DNA of 64,000 nt from Diplolepis rosae. Taxonomy: Eukaryota > Arthropoda > Insecta > Hymenoptera > Diplolepididae. The translations under genes and the position numbers were made by a program. Positions 33,444 through 45,753 of the stretch are shown here, piece by piece. The notes beneath the pieces were generated by a model. The model saw nothing but the letters and a program-made list of their open reading frames with translations, had not been told where the DNA came from and did no database searches. Numbering within the stretch: the stretch's first letter is position 1; the number at the start of each line of letters is the position of its first letter. Location of the stretch: NCBI GenBank assembly GCA_030998225.1, contig JAPYXD010000522.1, forward strand, positions 930,001 through 994,000. Direction: 5' to 3'.

Positions 33444-34650
33444 TAAATTTCAAATTGACATGTTTGGTAACATGTCTATTATTATATTGACCCAAATTCA
33501 TATAATGTTTGTTCATTTCTTTGGCATAGGGTCAGTTTCTTCTTATTTTCTTTGATTAAAATTATTATTACATTTAAAAATGCGCAAAAAGAAAGAAAGG
33601 CAAACGTTTCGGCCTCATATGGGGGCCCTCTTCAGTGCCATAAATTCAAAGATTAATTCAAAATTTATGTAAAGAATTACAATATAGAAGATAATCAAAA
33701 CAGAATTATAATAAAAATTAAAAACTTATCACATAGCTTGCAATTCAAAATGAAGTAGTCCAGTATGCAGCATCACGAATTGAAAAATTACGTGAAGTTC
33801 ACTATGAATAAAAAACCGGATAAATTAAAAAACATAACAAATTTTGCACACGAACCGACCGGAATTTTTTTGAAAAAATGTTTATTATTAATGAATGATG
33901 CCAAATTGGTTCACAATGGCAACACGCGAACAAGTTTTACATTAATGAACACTTCTCGTGAAGACTTTAAAACCGGCGTCTCTCACAGAATGATCTGAAC
34001 TGTTTTAAAAACCGACTCGGGACATGTGGCTTTGCTGACCGAAAATTTTTCTCCTATAAGCAATCCTGAGAGGTTCTTTTCCTCCTTGAAGAAGACTATT
34101 GTCCTGTACTTAGTTAAGAAATTCGAGACGTTTATGATGATTTTCACGAGTGGACGAAGGCGTTTATTTTTCAAGAAAACGATTTTGTATATAGGCTTCA
34201 CGGACAATCCATTTTACACTGAATTTGCAAGCAAGACGTTACATAAAGATAAAATATTATAATATCCATATATGTAATTTTACTCCATATTTTAAACAAA
34301 AAAATTGAAAGTTGTTTATTTTCACATTCAGATTTATTCTGAGATGTTTTGGAAAAATGATAATAAATTTATCTTTAAAAATTAATAAAAATGCAACTTG
34401 AATATTCGTGATATTAATTATCACATTTGAATTTATTATTAAATTCAACTAGTTCTGAAAATGGTCAGAACTGTTAGATATTCTAACTTTATAGTGAATG
34501 TGCCATTTTTAAATTTCAAATTGACATGTTTGGTAACATGTCTATTATTATATTGACCCAATTCTTCTTATTTTCTTTGATTAAAATAATAATTTTAATC
34601 AAAGAAAATAAGAAGAAACTGACCCTATGCCAAAGAAATGAACAAACTTT
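33444..34650. repeat. Direct plus inverted duplicated blocks
   Basis: A 51-bp stretch at 33444-33494 (containing GACATGTTTGGTAACATGTC) recurs at 34510-34560. The neighbouring text 33507-33565 recurs inverted at 34590-34646, and 34562-34616 is itself a hairpin (TTTGATTAAAAT/ATTTTAATCAAA). Confidence 0.8.
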
Positions 34651-35076
34651 AAGAATAAATATATATATTATTCCAACCATGTGATCACGCGGGAATATTA
34701 AAATGAGATGAAATAAATTGAAAAACATTTTCAAAGTAGTAAAACTAACTTAAACTTTAATTATAAAGGGTCTAACTTGTGAACATTCGATATTTAAATA
34801 AGCCTGTCAATATTGGTAAACTAAAAATTCACTTACAAAATTTAAATTTATATTCCAGGAATTTTTCATATTTCCTTTTTTATGCAGGAAATTATTAACA
34901 TTAATTATTTAATTATTATTAATATTAAATAAATAAAATAAATACAATGTTATTAAAATTATTAACACAAATTAACATTTTTATTATCAAAAAAAGGTCT
35001 TATATCAATAATATTTAATATATATATAAACAAATACCTATTACAAAGTGCGAGACATATGCCTCCCACGTACGTG

Positions 35077-35684
35077 CACTGAGAAAACTGGAGTGTCAAA
35101 CTTTGAGTGTCAAAATGTAGATAGTCAGTTTGAACTTCTGATAGTAAAACACTTTCTCCGAAATTTTTTCTCTTTGGTCAGGGAGACACTCATTTGATAT
35201 TCTGCTTAACTGTTACCAGAGGGTCAGAATCACTATAGAGTGTCGATTGATGAAATACGCGCCAAAATTGTAAAGTCACGTGGGATCACCTACTTTTCCT
35301 CCAATATCACCAGCGTGGACTCTAACCTCATTGCCGGTTTCGCGTCCTTTACGTGTTAAAGTGTCACGAGGGTTATTTTTGCCAACTAATTGTTGAGTAC
35401 CTATTTCACTTGCTATAATAACATAATAATTGTGAAAGCTTAAATGTAATAGTTTTGAGGTTAGCCATAGAGGTAGATTATAGTCTGTTTTTCCCTCTTC
35501 GATAATCTATTTTTCTCTCTGCGATGATCAACTCTTCCCTCTAAAGTATTCAAGTTGACCATCTTATTTTCACAATTCACAGGTAATAAGTTACACTATC
35601 TAGAAGGCTGTCCTATAGTTTAACCTCAAATATAGTCTGCTTCACCCTCCAAATGTTTAGGTTAACACTCCAGTTTTCTCAGTG
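35077..35684. mobile_element. DNA element, 608 bp, CACTGAGAAAACTGGAGTGT ends
   Basis: Inverted termini CACTGAGAAAACTGGAGTGT with TG on both flanks. Words such as AGGGTCA/CTCTTC recur. Its insertion splits the right end of the 32890-35783 region. Confidence 0.75.
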
Positions 35685-36429
35685 TGCCTGCCACAAAATG
35701 CGATGCATATGTACCGCACTGTGCACGCACCGTGTTCCGCGCATGCTGTGCGGGTAACGTCCCTCGTACGATTGTTATCTGGGAAAGCTTCAAATCTCAC
35801 CTTTCAAACGCGCGTCTAGTGTTGCAGGGGTTGGGCATGTAATTTTCATCTTTATCATTAAATATCTCGAAAACTATCATTAGCACAAAGAAAATGGATA
35901 AAGTAAAAAAATGTTTATAGTTTTTACCACGAAAATCGAATTTGCGCCACTGTCATATTAGTAATCAGCGTGTCACAATACGTAAGTATACAGAGATTCA
36001 AGGAAATCAGAGGGTTCACCTTTTCGGATTTATTCGGCATGAAACGCCACGTAGCGTTTGAGATTTTATTTCTAATATATTTTTTGAAAATATACTATTT
36101 GTGTAAATGCTAAGCAAAACAATAAGTATTTGTAGTGAAAAGGCTAGTCATCCAATAATATTTATTTTTTAAATAACTTGTTGTTAAGTAGTCATCTACA
36201 CAAAGAAAACTGATTTAGTACATGCAACTATACCCATTTAGTAAGTTAAAATATTGTAATAGTAACAAATATTAAACGTTTACTACGTTTATCACCTTAA
36301 TTAATTCTTAGGGATTTCGCTCATAAATTCAAAAATCAAAATAAGGCAAGAAGATTAAGCATTCTTGTACCGAAGATTAATCCATTTCTGTATTTTACAG
36401 CTGCTGCCAAAATTTGTGTAATTTAAGTG

Positions 36430-36490
36430 AGTAGACTGAGTTCTTGACTTGCGTGTGTCTGTTTCTCCGTTCGATTCCCGGTAGCGTTGT
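36430..36490 (+). other. tRNA-like relic (A-box/B-box)
   Basis: TAGACTGAGTTC near 36432 and GTTCGATTCCC at 36469-36479 resemble Pol III boxes. No full cloverleaf could be folded by eye. It may be a SINE head or a chance match. Confidence 0.3.
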
Positions 36491-36847
36491 GTGCGAAATT
36501 TTATTTACAATATAAGCACTCAATATTATAGTTTCAACGGATCATAAGTATTTGAACATTTTTTATCAATTCGCGACAGAATTTTTTTTTAAACTTTAAT
36601 TCACCCCACCTCGATGGTGTGGGGTAAATTTTTGCTAAGGCGCTTTTCCCTCTCAAAAATAAAAATTTTTTATTGCAGACATTTTTTTCGTACGATGCGT
36701 ATTTCTTGAGATACATATTTCGATGTCTCAAGACAAAAAAAGTCATCCTGTATATTGATTAGAGTTGATGAAGAAGGATGGGGGGCTACAATATTTTTAG
36801 TTCAGGGAACTCTTGTTAGGATTTGGGGGCCATTATATACATATATA

Positions 36848-37584
36848 AAGGGTTTCCCAATAGGGGTGATATGATTTTGAATGTCCCTATCGGGCTGATT
36901 TGAACTGAAATTTTTGACGTCTGCTGTCAGTTGTCATCAGTAAGGTTTGCCATTTAATCATGAGTAGTTTCACGCTTCCACAACGTTTGGAAATTGTCCA
37001 ATTATTTTATCAAAATTCGAGAAGTTTTGTCGGTGTTCAAAGAGCATATCGTGCAAAATATGGTCGTCATTCTGCTCCATCCGCGCTCTCAATTCGTCGA
37101 ATAATCGATAAGTTGGAGAGTGAATTTACTCTATTGGATACTAAGCCTAAAAATCGTATGCGTACCGCACGTTCTACACAGAATATAGCCGCCGTACCGT
37201 GAATTGTCCGTGCCACGCCGATCTCAGGAATTGGGCCTGTCCAGGATGACTACCTGGCGTATTTTGCGATTGGATCTTGGCCTGCATCCCTATAAGATGA
37301 TTCTGGCCCAAGAACTGAAGCCTAATGACCATCGTTTGCGTCGGGAGTTCGCGGATTGGGCTCTGGAATCAATTGAAAATCATCCCAATTTTCATCAAAA
37401 AATCATCTTTTCTGATGAGGCGCATTTTTGGCTCAAGTCTCGGGGGACATTTGGCCGATATATTGTTTAAATCATAAATGGCATAGAATATCCAATATAA
37501 TAAAAAAGATTTCGATCAATTCCGAATGAATATTCAGTGTTTTTTTTCAATTTCAAAACATATCACCCTTATTGGGAAACCCTT
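36848..37584 (+). mobile_element. Tc1-type element, 737 bp, internally deleted
   Basis: Inverted ends AAGGGTTTCCCAATARGGGT, TA-flanked (36846-36847 and 37585-37586). The plus-strand frame MSSFTLPQRLEIVQLFYQ (HTH) through RTARSTQNIAAVP is stopped by one TGA at 37200-37202, then goes on VPRRSQELGLSRMTTWRILR, LGLHPYKMILAQELK and IFSDEAHFWLKS (first catalytic Asp), ending at a deletion. The rest of the catalytic domain is missing. Confidence 0.9.
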
Positions 37585-37589
37585 TACAT

Positions 37590-38380
37590 ATATACATACA
37601 GAATAAGGACACTTTTGAAGAGCCAGAGAAAGCATGTACAAATGAGAGAAATCATGTATAAAAGTGTGAGAAAACACGCATATGATTAAATATATAGTGT
37701 CCTACAAGACACTCTCAATCACTGAATTAATCACTCTGTACATGTAGATTGTACTCAGCAAAAAGAATTTTACTCGAAAAGATACGATCTCATTCATGGA
37801 GGGTTTGCTACTAAAATCTGTTATACAGTAAATACGAATTGCAGTATGAGGTGAATGCTTCTCAATCAGTCAGTACTAATTCCTTTTGAAGGCATATGAT
37901 ATTTCCAAAATTAGCAAATTTGACTAATTTTAGGTTTCTGCATGTTTATGTCCAAAGTACATATAAAATTTTGTTTTCAAAATTTGGGAAATTGTAGAGA
38001 AGTTAAAAACGGAGGTAGGTAGACTACATTTCGTTTTAAAAATGAAAAAAAAGTTCAATTTGAGCAATATATATTCGAAAATTTTTTTCCATTATCAAAA
38101 CCAAAAGTAGTTTATCTAAGTCCGTTTTCATCTTCTATACCATTTCTCAAATTTTTCAAACAACGTTTTATGTATTTTGGACACAAATATGTAGAAACTG
38201 GACCGAATTGAACACATAAACTTACTGCTTTTCTCAAGTATCACATGCCCTTAATGGTCGTTAATTCGATTCAATAAAAGAGAATGGAAGTTAACCTCGA
38301 ATTAGTTTCAATTTCAAGGTCTGGATTTATTAAAATTGATGAGATACAAACCAAATTGTAAGGCAAAAGTTCGCATTCAA
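37590..38380. other. AT-rich stretch, no gene recognised
   Basis: Nothing supportable was seen. Confidence 0.5.
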
Positions 38381-38385
38381 TTTAA

Positions 38386-38412
38386 GGCCATGGGCCAAAC
38401 TGACCACGTGAC
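38386..38412. repeat. Solitary end of the TTAAGGCCATG MITE family
   Basis: TTAA (38382-38385) then GGCCATGGGCCAAACTGACC and CACGTGAC, like the ends of 41050-41330 and 58035-58337. No partner end was found nearby. Confidence 0.5.
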
Positions 38413-38559
38413 GTGGGTAATTGCAATTACAGTATGTAAGGTTATTGAAAAATTAATAAATAAAATAGAATTTTTGTACCAGACAGACCTTCTTGGCTCT
38501 ATTGTTCTGTCTGCTACCGAAAATCCATTTTAGTCATTATTTTTTTAACAACCTTATAC

Positions 38560-38867
38560 TGGGATTACCAGACGTCCTGGTTTTCCAGGACATTTCCTGT
38601 TTCAGCCTTACATGTTTTTTTCTTTGAAACACGCAAAATGTCCAGGTTTTAACAAAACTAATGTTTTTGACGGTAAATCTTTTGTGTTTCTATAATCGCA
38701 GTTATATGGTTGTGTGTTAATAATAAGTTGCAACACTTATAATACCATTTTCCTTACATGTTTGACGATTAGAGGAAGAGAGTCGATGTTAGTCACCCTT
38801 TTTTTAGGGTTTATATGAAAGTTGTTTGAGTGTCCTGGTTTTTCGTCCGACCCATCTGGCAACCCTA
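38560..38867. mobile_element. MITE, ~308 bp, with CTTATAC target duplication
   Basis: Left TGGGATTACCAGACGTCCTG, right in reverse TAGGGTTGCCAGATGGGTC, then AACCAGGACA in both arms. CTTATAC occurs on both sides (38553-38559 and 38868-38874), a 7-8 bp duplication typical of hAT. Confidence 0.7.
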
Positions 38868-38879
38868 CTTATACATACT

Positions 38880-39830
38880 GTAATTTCAACTATCGACGTC
38901 ACGTGGTTCAATTTGAATTTTCCATATTAAGGGGTCAACTCTCCACCATAATTCAGAATCTATATCTTCCCTTCTTGCATGGAAGGCCCTCAATTAAAAA
39001 TGCAATACTTTTGAATGAGATTTTTCTACTGGGTATTCATATGTATGATAAAGACGTTTGTTTTCACCTCAGTTAGTAGAATGCATTGATTTCTATCTTA
39101 TCTTTATAATATATACTGGATTGAAAATGTATTAAGGTTTATTTATCTTGACTATACCTAACATGATATATTATATATATATATCTGATATATTCCACCT
39201 TTAACTGTGAAATATGTAAGAGGGGCTTGTGTATATTATATAGTATAGCAGTCTTTTCTTTTACAACAGTTTATACTTCTTCCTATATTACAATTGATCA
39301 CACTATACGAGCTCATAACTAGGTTTTACAAACACACACAGTCGTGTTTTGTTCAGTTAACCTAAACAAAACGGCGGGTTCCACTGGGTCCATAGCTAAT
39401 ATGAACTGTAATAAAAACAGACAGTTTGTACTTGATATATTAAAAATGTTAGAAAGATTACTGTTATATGTATAATATATAAATATATATATATATATAT
39501 ATGTGTAACTCAAAAATTTCAACTGCTCTTATCGGCAAATCGATATATTAATTAGTATTAGTAATAGTTAGAAAATCCTAACCATGAAATGAACTCGCAT
39601 TGAAGTCGCCGCGCCGGCAGCATGAACTGGTTGCCTGGTTGGTATTTGGTATATGACTATACGTATATACGTCAAAGTCACGCGGTCAACTCCCCTCCTA
39701 CACATATCAGTTTACACGTACACAGTACACATAATCCAGTCTCACTCGCTAGCATATTGGACAGGTAAAGGTGGGTAGAGGAGCATTCCACTTAAATCTA
39801 TTTCGTTCTGTTTCCTATGCCGTGTCGTCA
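38880..39830. other. AT-rich stretch with AT microsatellites
   Basis: TA-dinucleotide runs near 39174-39186 and 39483-39502. From about 39600 the composition becomes less AT-rich toward the likely TMEM268 promoter. No conserved frame was seen. Confidence 0.55.
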
Positions 39831-39839
39831 TGTCCTTTC

Positions 39840-39959
39840 TACGACCTACCAAACCAAAGTCTAGTGCAGTCTAGTGTCTTTTTATTCACCAAAATGAATA
39901 TGTATTTATGAATCATCACCGTTGGCGGTTATAAAATGCCTTGATTATTACCAGTTCAG
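39840..39959 (+). other. Possible 5' non-coding exon of the TMEM268-like gene
   Basis: A consensus 5' splice site (CAG|GTAAGT) lies at 39959/39960, on the same strand and 1.86 kb upstream of the TMEM268-like start codon. A plausible acceptor (polypyrimidine tract then TAG) sits 6-14 bp before that ATG. The stretch just upstream is less AT-rich than its surroundings, as expected near a promoter. The left border is arbitrary. No transcript evidence is available, so this is inference. Confidence 0.3.
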
Positions 39960-39960
39960 G

Positions 39961-41040
39961 TAAGTAAAGTTGAGTATTCATTTGTTTACATAGCTGACAA
40001 TTAAACTTCAAATTACTCATCTCCTTCCACGAATAAGATTTTAACGGTAAATTGAAACAATTAGAATATGCGTCAATTCGCTATTTTCTAGGTCTTCTTT
40101 AGATTCACAATCAATCATAAAAATCTCACGTATAATTAAATACGATTAAAAATAGCATAATTTTCTTTTAACTAACAAATTAAGCTTCATACATATATCT
40201 GATGGCTCTCGGGCACTCCCTATTTACACCAAACGTTCATACACGCGGTTCTTAAAAAAGAAAGAGTTAATGTGTCTTTTAATTGACTTTCGAAAAAGGA
40301 TTATTGGATTTTTAATTACGTACAGTTCTTCAAGTAAAATGTGAAACTTGTTATGACAATTGATCTTACCAATTTTCAATTCAGATTATCAAACATCGTA
40401 CGACCAAAGTCGACACACATATATATTTACACACATGCATATATACAGAGGAAAACTTTTTATTGATGAAAATATTACTAGAAAATTCATTTTTACCTAT
40501 AATTCACAATTATATTATTTTAAAAATATGCAGACAACCTTTTCAGTAGATTTTATTGAACTTCATTTATACAGTATCTGAACCTCTGTGGTACCTCTAT
40601 CCACTCTAACAAATATTTATAGATAATCGAATCAAAGAATTTGCCTATTATATGGTTGACCAAATGTTTGGTTCATTCAACCAAAGAATTAACTTTTATG
40701 CAACTAAAAATGGTTGGTTTGAATATGACTCAGTAAAATGAAAAATATATTTTAGTTCATTTATCCAAATTTTGATTGTCTTGTTAAAAGGTCTTGGTTC
40801 ATTTAAAAAAGAGGTTTTGTTAGATCAAGTACATTTTTTTTCTGGGGTTGGAAATTCAAAGAGTATGACGATTCCTCTTTATGGAAACTTACATATATCA
40901 TTCAACGAAATCCTTTCGAATTGGATTTCTACCTCAGTAAGTAAATGTAGTGCCCAAGTTCCAAAAAAAAAACGCGCCCGTAGATAGCAGAATAAATTCT
41001 GGAGAAGACCTTATGAAAGACTCACGCTGTAAACTTGACC
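39961..41040. other. Probable 5' intron of the TMEM268-like gene
   Basis: AT-rich, no repeat border or conserved frame recognised. Its status as intron depends on the proposed 5' exon. Confidence 0.35.
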
Positions 41041-41049
41041 ACGTATTAA

Positions 41050-41330
41050 GGTCATTGATCAACCAGACAACGTGACCAAATTCCTAACCAATAGTTAATG
41101 TAAGATAACTTTTTCATTTTATAAAATACCTTCCTAAAATTTTGGAAAAACAACCGAAGACCATAAGTCTTCGAATTAAAAAAAAAATTTACTGAAAAGA
41201 AGTAAACAGATGTGATTTATTTTGTTATCTTTCCTAAAATTTTAAAAAGGTGTTTTGTAAATAAAAAAAGTTATCTTACGTGAACGAATTAATGTATAAT
41301 TTAGTCACAGGATCCAATTGATCCATGGCC
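41050..41330. mobile_element. TTAA-flanked MITE, 281 bp, GGCCATGGATCAA family
   Basis: TTAA at 41046-41049 and 41331-41334. Left GGTCATTGATCAACCAGACA, right in reverse GGCCATGGATCAATTGGATC. Inner AAGATAACTTTTT words occur in both arms. Relatives are at 58035-58337 and 62673-63026. Confidence 0.82.
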
Positions 41331-41504
41331 TTAATGGTCATTATATTTATTCTTTATGAGAAATATTTCAATGCTTTTTAAATAACATATTCAATAAAAC
41401 TACCTTGAATTTTTTCTGAATCTATATATACACTTTTTTATGATTGCAGAATAGGGCTATAAGTACGTGTGTCCAAGCTACTTGTAGACAATTTAGACAC
41501 CTTA

Positions 41505-41739
41505 CACGGAGAAAAATGGATGGTCAGATAGTCAGATAGTCAGACCTTTTAGATATTGAGACAGTTCATCTACAATATAATTTTTTCAACATAGTCAGAA
41601 AGACTCGTGTTATTTTCAGCTTGACAATCTGCAGAGGGTCAAACTATAAAAATAATGAAATTACTTATTGATGTCTATATATATATATAGTCAGTCTAAC
41701 ATTCTAGATATTCAGTTTGATCTTCCATCTTTATCCGTG
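41505..41739. mobile_element. MITE, 235 bp, CACGGAGAAAAATGGA ends
   Basis: Left CACGGAGAAAAATGGATGGT, right in reverse CACGGATAAAGATGGAAGAT, TA on both sides (41503-41504 and 41740-41741). It lies 80 bp before the TMEM268-like start codon. Confidence 0.82.
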
Positions 41740-41819
41740 TATACATATATGTACAAATTTCTAGAATTTTACTATATTTATTTTCTAATTCCTTTGATAT
41801 AATCAGTTTTGTAGCAAAG

Positions 41820-43604
41820 ATGAGTTCACCAATACCAAATGACGAACCAGACACTGCGGTTGCAACTAGCCCAGTTGCAAAGGCGAAGAATTGGGTGCAA
41901 TTTGAAGAGGAATCTGAATCAAAGCAAGCAATACCTGCTCCACAAGAATCAGAAAATGCATCAAATAAAGAAGCATCTGCTTTGAGCAAATCACAATCAG
42001 TCACAGAAAGCGTGAATGGAATTTCGAATGTTGTAAAGGAATCGAAAGAGGCACGTAGGAAAAGTGATGATTACAATGGTGCTGTGATACCTGCAGAATC
42101 CATACAAATTAATTTAGATAGGTCAGGATTGAGCCAATCCATAAGCGCTGAAGATTCTAATCTATCATTTAGTGCAAAAACAGGCTCTCTCAAGACAATT
42201 GATTTAAGAGATGTCTCTACCACTAATGGGAGAACAAATGCTAGCAATGTAATTAATACTTCAATTGGATATCTTAGACAAGGTTTTGTTAACGGAGACA
42301 CAATAGTTACTCTTTTGCCAGTTAATACGAGGTGGCCATGGATTACACCGGCTAAGTTTAGACCCGAACTTGTACCGGAGGAACTAATGGCTCAAGGACT
42401 CACGGTGAGAAGCATATTATTTCTTATATGCCTAATAAACTCGTATGTGTATATAAGGTAGAATATTTATATATATAGGCGTGTGTGTGTGTGTAAAATA
42501 TTCATTCTATAAATTTAATATTTTTATAGTAAAAATATCACGACATGATAATGGTGCCGAGCAGCAAAGCAGTAGACTGCAGCTGCGCGATTTTATATGG
42601 TTTCGATTTAATATTGTCTGCCCTTTTAGTTGACTGTTGAGGATTACGTGCATATAATGGAGTTGTTAGTAAATGATGTGCGATTTAACATGTACAATAT
42701 ATGCTACAAACGCATCCTCGTTCTCTGGATTTTCACTGGCTTCGTCATCCTTTTGGGACTTTTATTTTCTGGAGTAACTGGACTCACATTATTTGGACTC
42801 GGTATCATGTGGTTAGTTCTCAATGCTGCTGCAATATTCCTGTGCATGTTTATAAAAATAAAACTAAATCACAACCTTGAGAAATGTATGGCACAGGTGA
42901 ACAAGCATCTGCTTCGACACAAAATCTTGCTTGGACTAGACGATAGAGGAAAGATTTCTTGTCATAAGGTCAATTTATGCTTTTTATACTTCGACAGTGC
43001 CGATTGTATAGTGAGTATTTCTTATAAATTATATTGTAGGTATTTTAAATCTATAATGTAAAAGGTGTTGATATATTTATCTTAATTGCAGAATAAATTG
43101 CAAGAAATAATAGAGATAGAAGAAAGAGAAGGCAGAGTTATTGGTGAAGATGAAAATTCAAAAAGCAGACGTAGTCAAGATCTACACCAGAGATTGGATA
43201 TAGATGACAGCGATATCGTCATACAAGGTAGCACAACCACGCGACTTTCTCGTAAACAAGTATGTATCTGATTCTACACTATTTATTTCTCATAAAATAT
43301 TATACTTTAATGATAATAATAATAGTTATATGTTTCAACATTTAATATTTACATTTTAATAAAACAGGGTAAAAGCGAACAAGTCTTTTGTCGCTACACA
43401 CAACGTTGGGCAAAAGACTACTTGAGACGACGTCTAGACTGGACTGTAGACGATGAAGGTGGAAACCCTTCTTCTCCTCGTCATTTGTCTTCTGCACTAT
43501 GTCCTTGTCAATATATAGAAGAATGGTTACGTAATAAATCTCGTATGCAGGGAAGGGATTTCTGTCCTAGGTGGAGTAGCTTTCTCAGGGACAGAGGAAT
43601 TTGA
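41820..43604 (+). CDS. TMEM268: TMEM268-like (DUF4481) two-pass membrane protein, 4 coding exons
   Basis: Exons are 41820-42404, 42630-43010, 43092-43259 and 43368-43604, all joined in phase 0, giving 456 residues and a TAG/TGA-closed frame. The N-terminal ~195 residues are polar and Ser/Glu-rich, with no domain I recognise. Exon 2 holds two adjacent hydrophobic segments around residues 225-275, then the family signature NKHLLRHKILLGLDD and a WFVYF-like FLYFDSADC stretch. The last exon carries CPCQYIEEWL, matching the CPCQLIEAYI of vertebrate TMEM268. Those three blocks are the basis of the call. Vertebrate TMEM268 is about 340 residues, so this protein has a longer N-terminus. Its molecular function is poorly known. 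The start ATG (context AAAGATGAG) follows a likely 3' splice site near 41814. A MITE lies just upstream (41505-41739). The gene converges with USE1. Confidence 0.86.
42481..42494. repeat. GT microsatellite in TMEM268 intron 1
   Basis: Seven GT units just downstream of a TA-rich stretch. Confidence 0.85.
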
Positions 43605-45753
43605 ATATATAAATTCATCAAACATATTTTAAAAGGTACGTACGAGTATGAAAGGGAGAATATATGTATATATAAATATCTGAATTAGACTTTGAAAACA
43701 TTATAATTTACTATTTAATTCAATTAAAATGTTAGTAATAGAGTATAAGTGTTAAGTATAAACGATTTTATTAAACATTTTTAGATTAATGTTAAAATTC
43801 AAATAACTTGAAATGTTTAGAGAAAAAAAAAATAGTAAGGAGTTTTAAATACTCCAGATTTGGCATACGTACTTATTGAAATCACCGTCCATGGGTCCTT
43901 GGGGTAATATCACAAAAAATTCCGGTGAATGAAAATACTTCGGAAAAGGAAAACAACAAATATTTTTTACTCTAGAAATAATAATCAAATGCAAAACGAA
44001 AGATTAATCAATTATAACAGTAACATAATACTGATTAAGATTACTTGAAAATGTTCCAACTCATGAAATTGGATGATAAACTATAATTAATATCAAGTAC
44101 ACTTTCGTTTTGATCACAAGAATTTTTTATAATCGTGATGTCCAATTTTTCAAAATTTATATAATCATGCAATGATGAAAATGTTAGTTTTATATATGCA
44201 AAAGTGTAAAGTGAACTGTATAACAGGTGCCTTAACCTTTATAACGTAGTTAAAATTTGTTGACGAACAACGCATTTTTATTTGGCTTGTTTACTGAAAA
44301 GTCAATTCAATATAGCCGAGACAGTACAAGTTTGCTGTTAATGAATTTAGAATTTCGTTATGTTATATGTTATTTTTATAATCATATATTATATATCAAT
44401 GACGTCACGTGGATGAGGATGGGGCTTCAAATAGAAGTTCAAATATCGCACAATTTTTAACGATTTTATATCTTTCCAATGCTACAAGTAGTTTTAGATA
44501 GTTATAAAGAATGCGTCAAGACAAAGGACAAAAGCCATGTTAAGAAACCTCAAAAAACTATCTTTTGTTAAGAAATTTAATTCTGGTTAAGATAATTACA
44601 TTGTAATTGTACGTTTTCTTCGCCAGTCCTTTATGTATCTTAATATAATTTTAAGAATGTTATAATTACATTTACCCTCTTACGAAATGAAACGGGAAAT
44701 GTACATTCCATACCGAACATTTGTCCACTTTACAATGTAAGTGCCTTTCGATGTCACAAGTACTTAAACATATATTCTAAAAATATGTTATATTCTTTGA
44801 AAATTTACTTTAGACTTGTAATTTTTGTTTTTTTATTTGAAATTTGTTAATTATGAGTATTTATCATCGCCCAATCCTAATATGTAGTCAATAATTTATG
44901 ACTACGTTTCGTGCGCCTAGCTCCGATTTTTATAGTTTTTTGTAAGTCACTATATCAAATAATTTATTTGGCGAGAAATAAGAGATCTTAAATGTAGAAT
45001 TTTTTCAAAAATAATTCAAGATTGTTGGTTTTATTTATTTTTATTCAAATAAACGTCCATATTTTAATGCTATAAATGCCTTTTTCTGTGTTAAATTTTT
45101 TAAGTTTGTTAAGTAATAAATACCTTCTTTTTTCTTCATATCAACTTTAGAGGTATTCTTCAAATCTTTTTCCTTGACACTTTCATAAAAAGTACCATAT
45201 CTGGAAATAAAGTAAATAATTTAATGAGCGTATTAAACATTTAATTCCTACTATTCAAAAAATATATATTTTATCACATAGCATAAAATTTAGCGTGAGG
45301 GTTCTAGGGACGATCAGAAAACGCTTGAACGTTTCAAAGCAATGTTTATGGGACCTTCCCCGGGAACGTTCCGAAGGAATATTGAGGAAACCTTCCAGGA
45401 GCATTTCTAAGAAAAAGTGGTTTCAAGTCATCGCTTTCAAAATTTTCTATACTGAAGCGAAATTATACACTAAAGACAGCAATGTTTCTAATTAATTTTT
45501 TTAATCCTACTTATTTTCTATTGCTGATGAGGAAAGTTCCCAGAGAAAGTTCCATGAACATTACTTTATTACGTTCAGATAACACGGACACTTTGTTGGC
45601 TCCAGGAACTCTTATAGAGGATCTTATGCTTTGTGGTTAGTGAAATACTTCAAAAGTATTCGACCTCTTACACTAAGAATGCCTTTACTAACACCCGTAT
45701 GTTATAAGTATTAGAATATGATTTTTTTCGCTACAAGAAAGAAAAAATTTATC
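43605..45753. other. Convergent intergenic region TMEM268 / USE1
   Basis: It should hold the 3' UTRs of both genes. A stretch at about 45278-45641, with GTTCC/GGAAC words and loosely inverted GCATAAAAT/ATCTTATGC ends, may be an old MITE. No other gene was recognised. Confidence 0.5.

Larger units (their letters stand above)
32890..35783. mobile_element. Compound region with CCCAGATAACAA ends
   Basis: CCCAGATAACAAAGTGCG at 32890 faces CGATTGTTATCTGGG at 35783. Both ends are followed inward by GCATATG/GTGCGC-rich, palindrome-prone text. The interior is AT-rich, with a duplicated and inverted block (33444-34650) and an inserted element (35077-35684). A single original element is inferred, not proven; no target duplication was seen. 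Confidence 0.5.

Noticed and set aside
33983..34207. GIY-YIG or Penelope RT fragment next to the hammerhead-like motif
   Set aside because: I could not see the GIY, YIG or RT residues in any frame.
36430..36490. Functional tRNA gene
   Set aside because: B-box only is convincing; acceptor and anticodon stems do not pair, so it is listed as a relic at low confidence.
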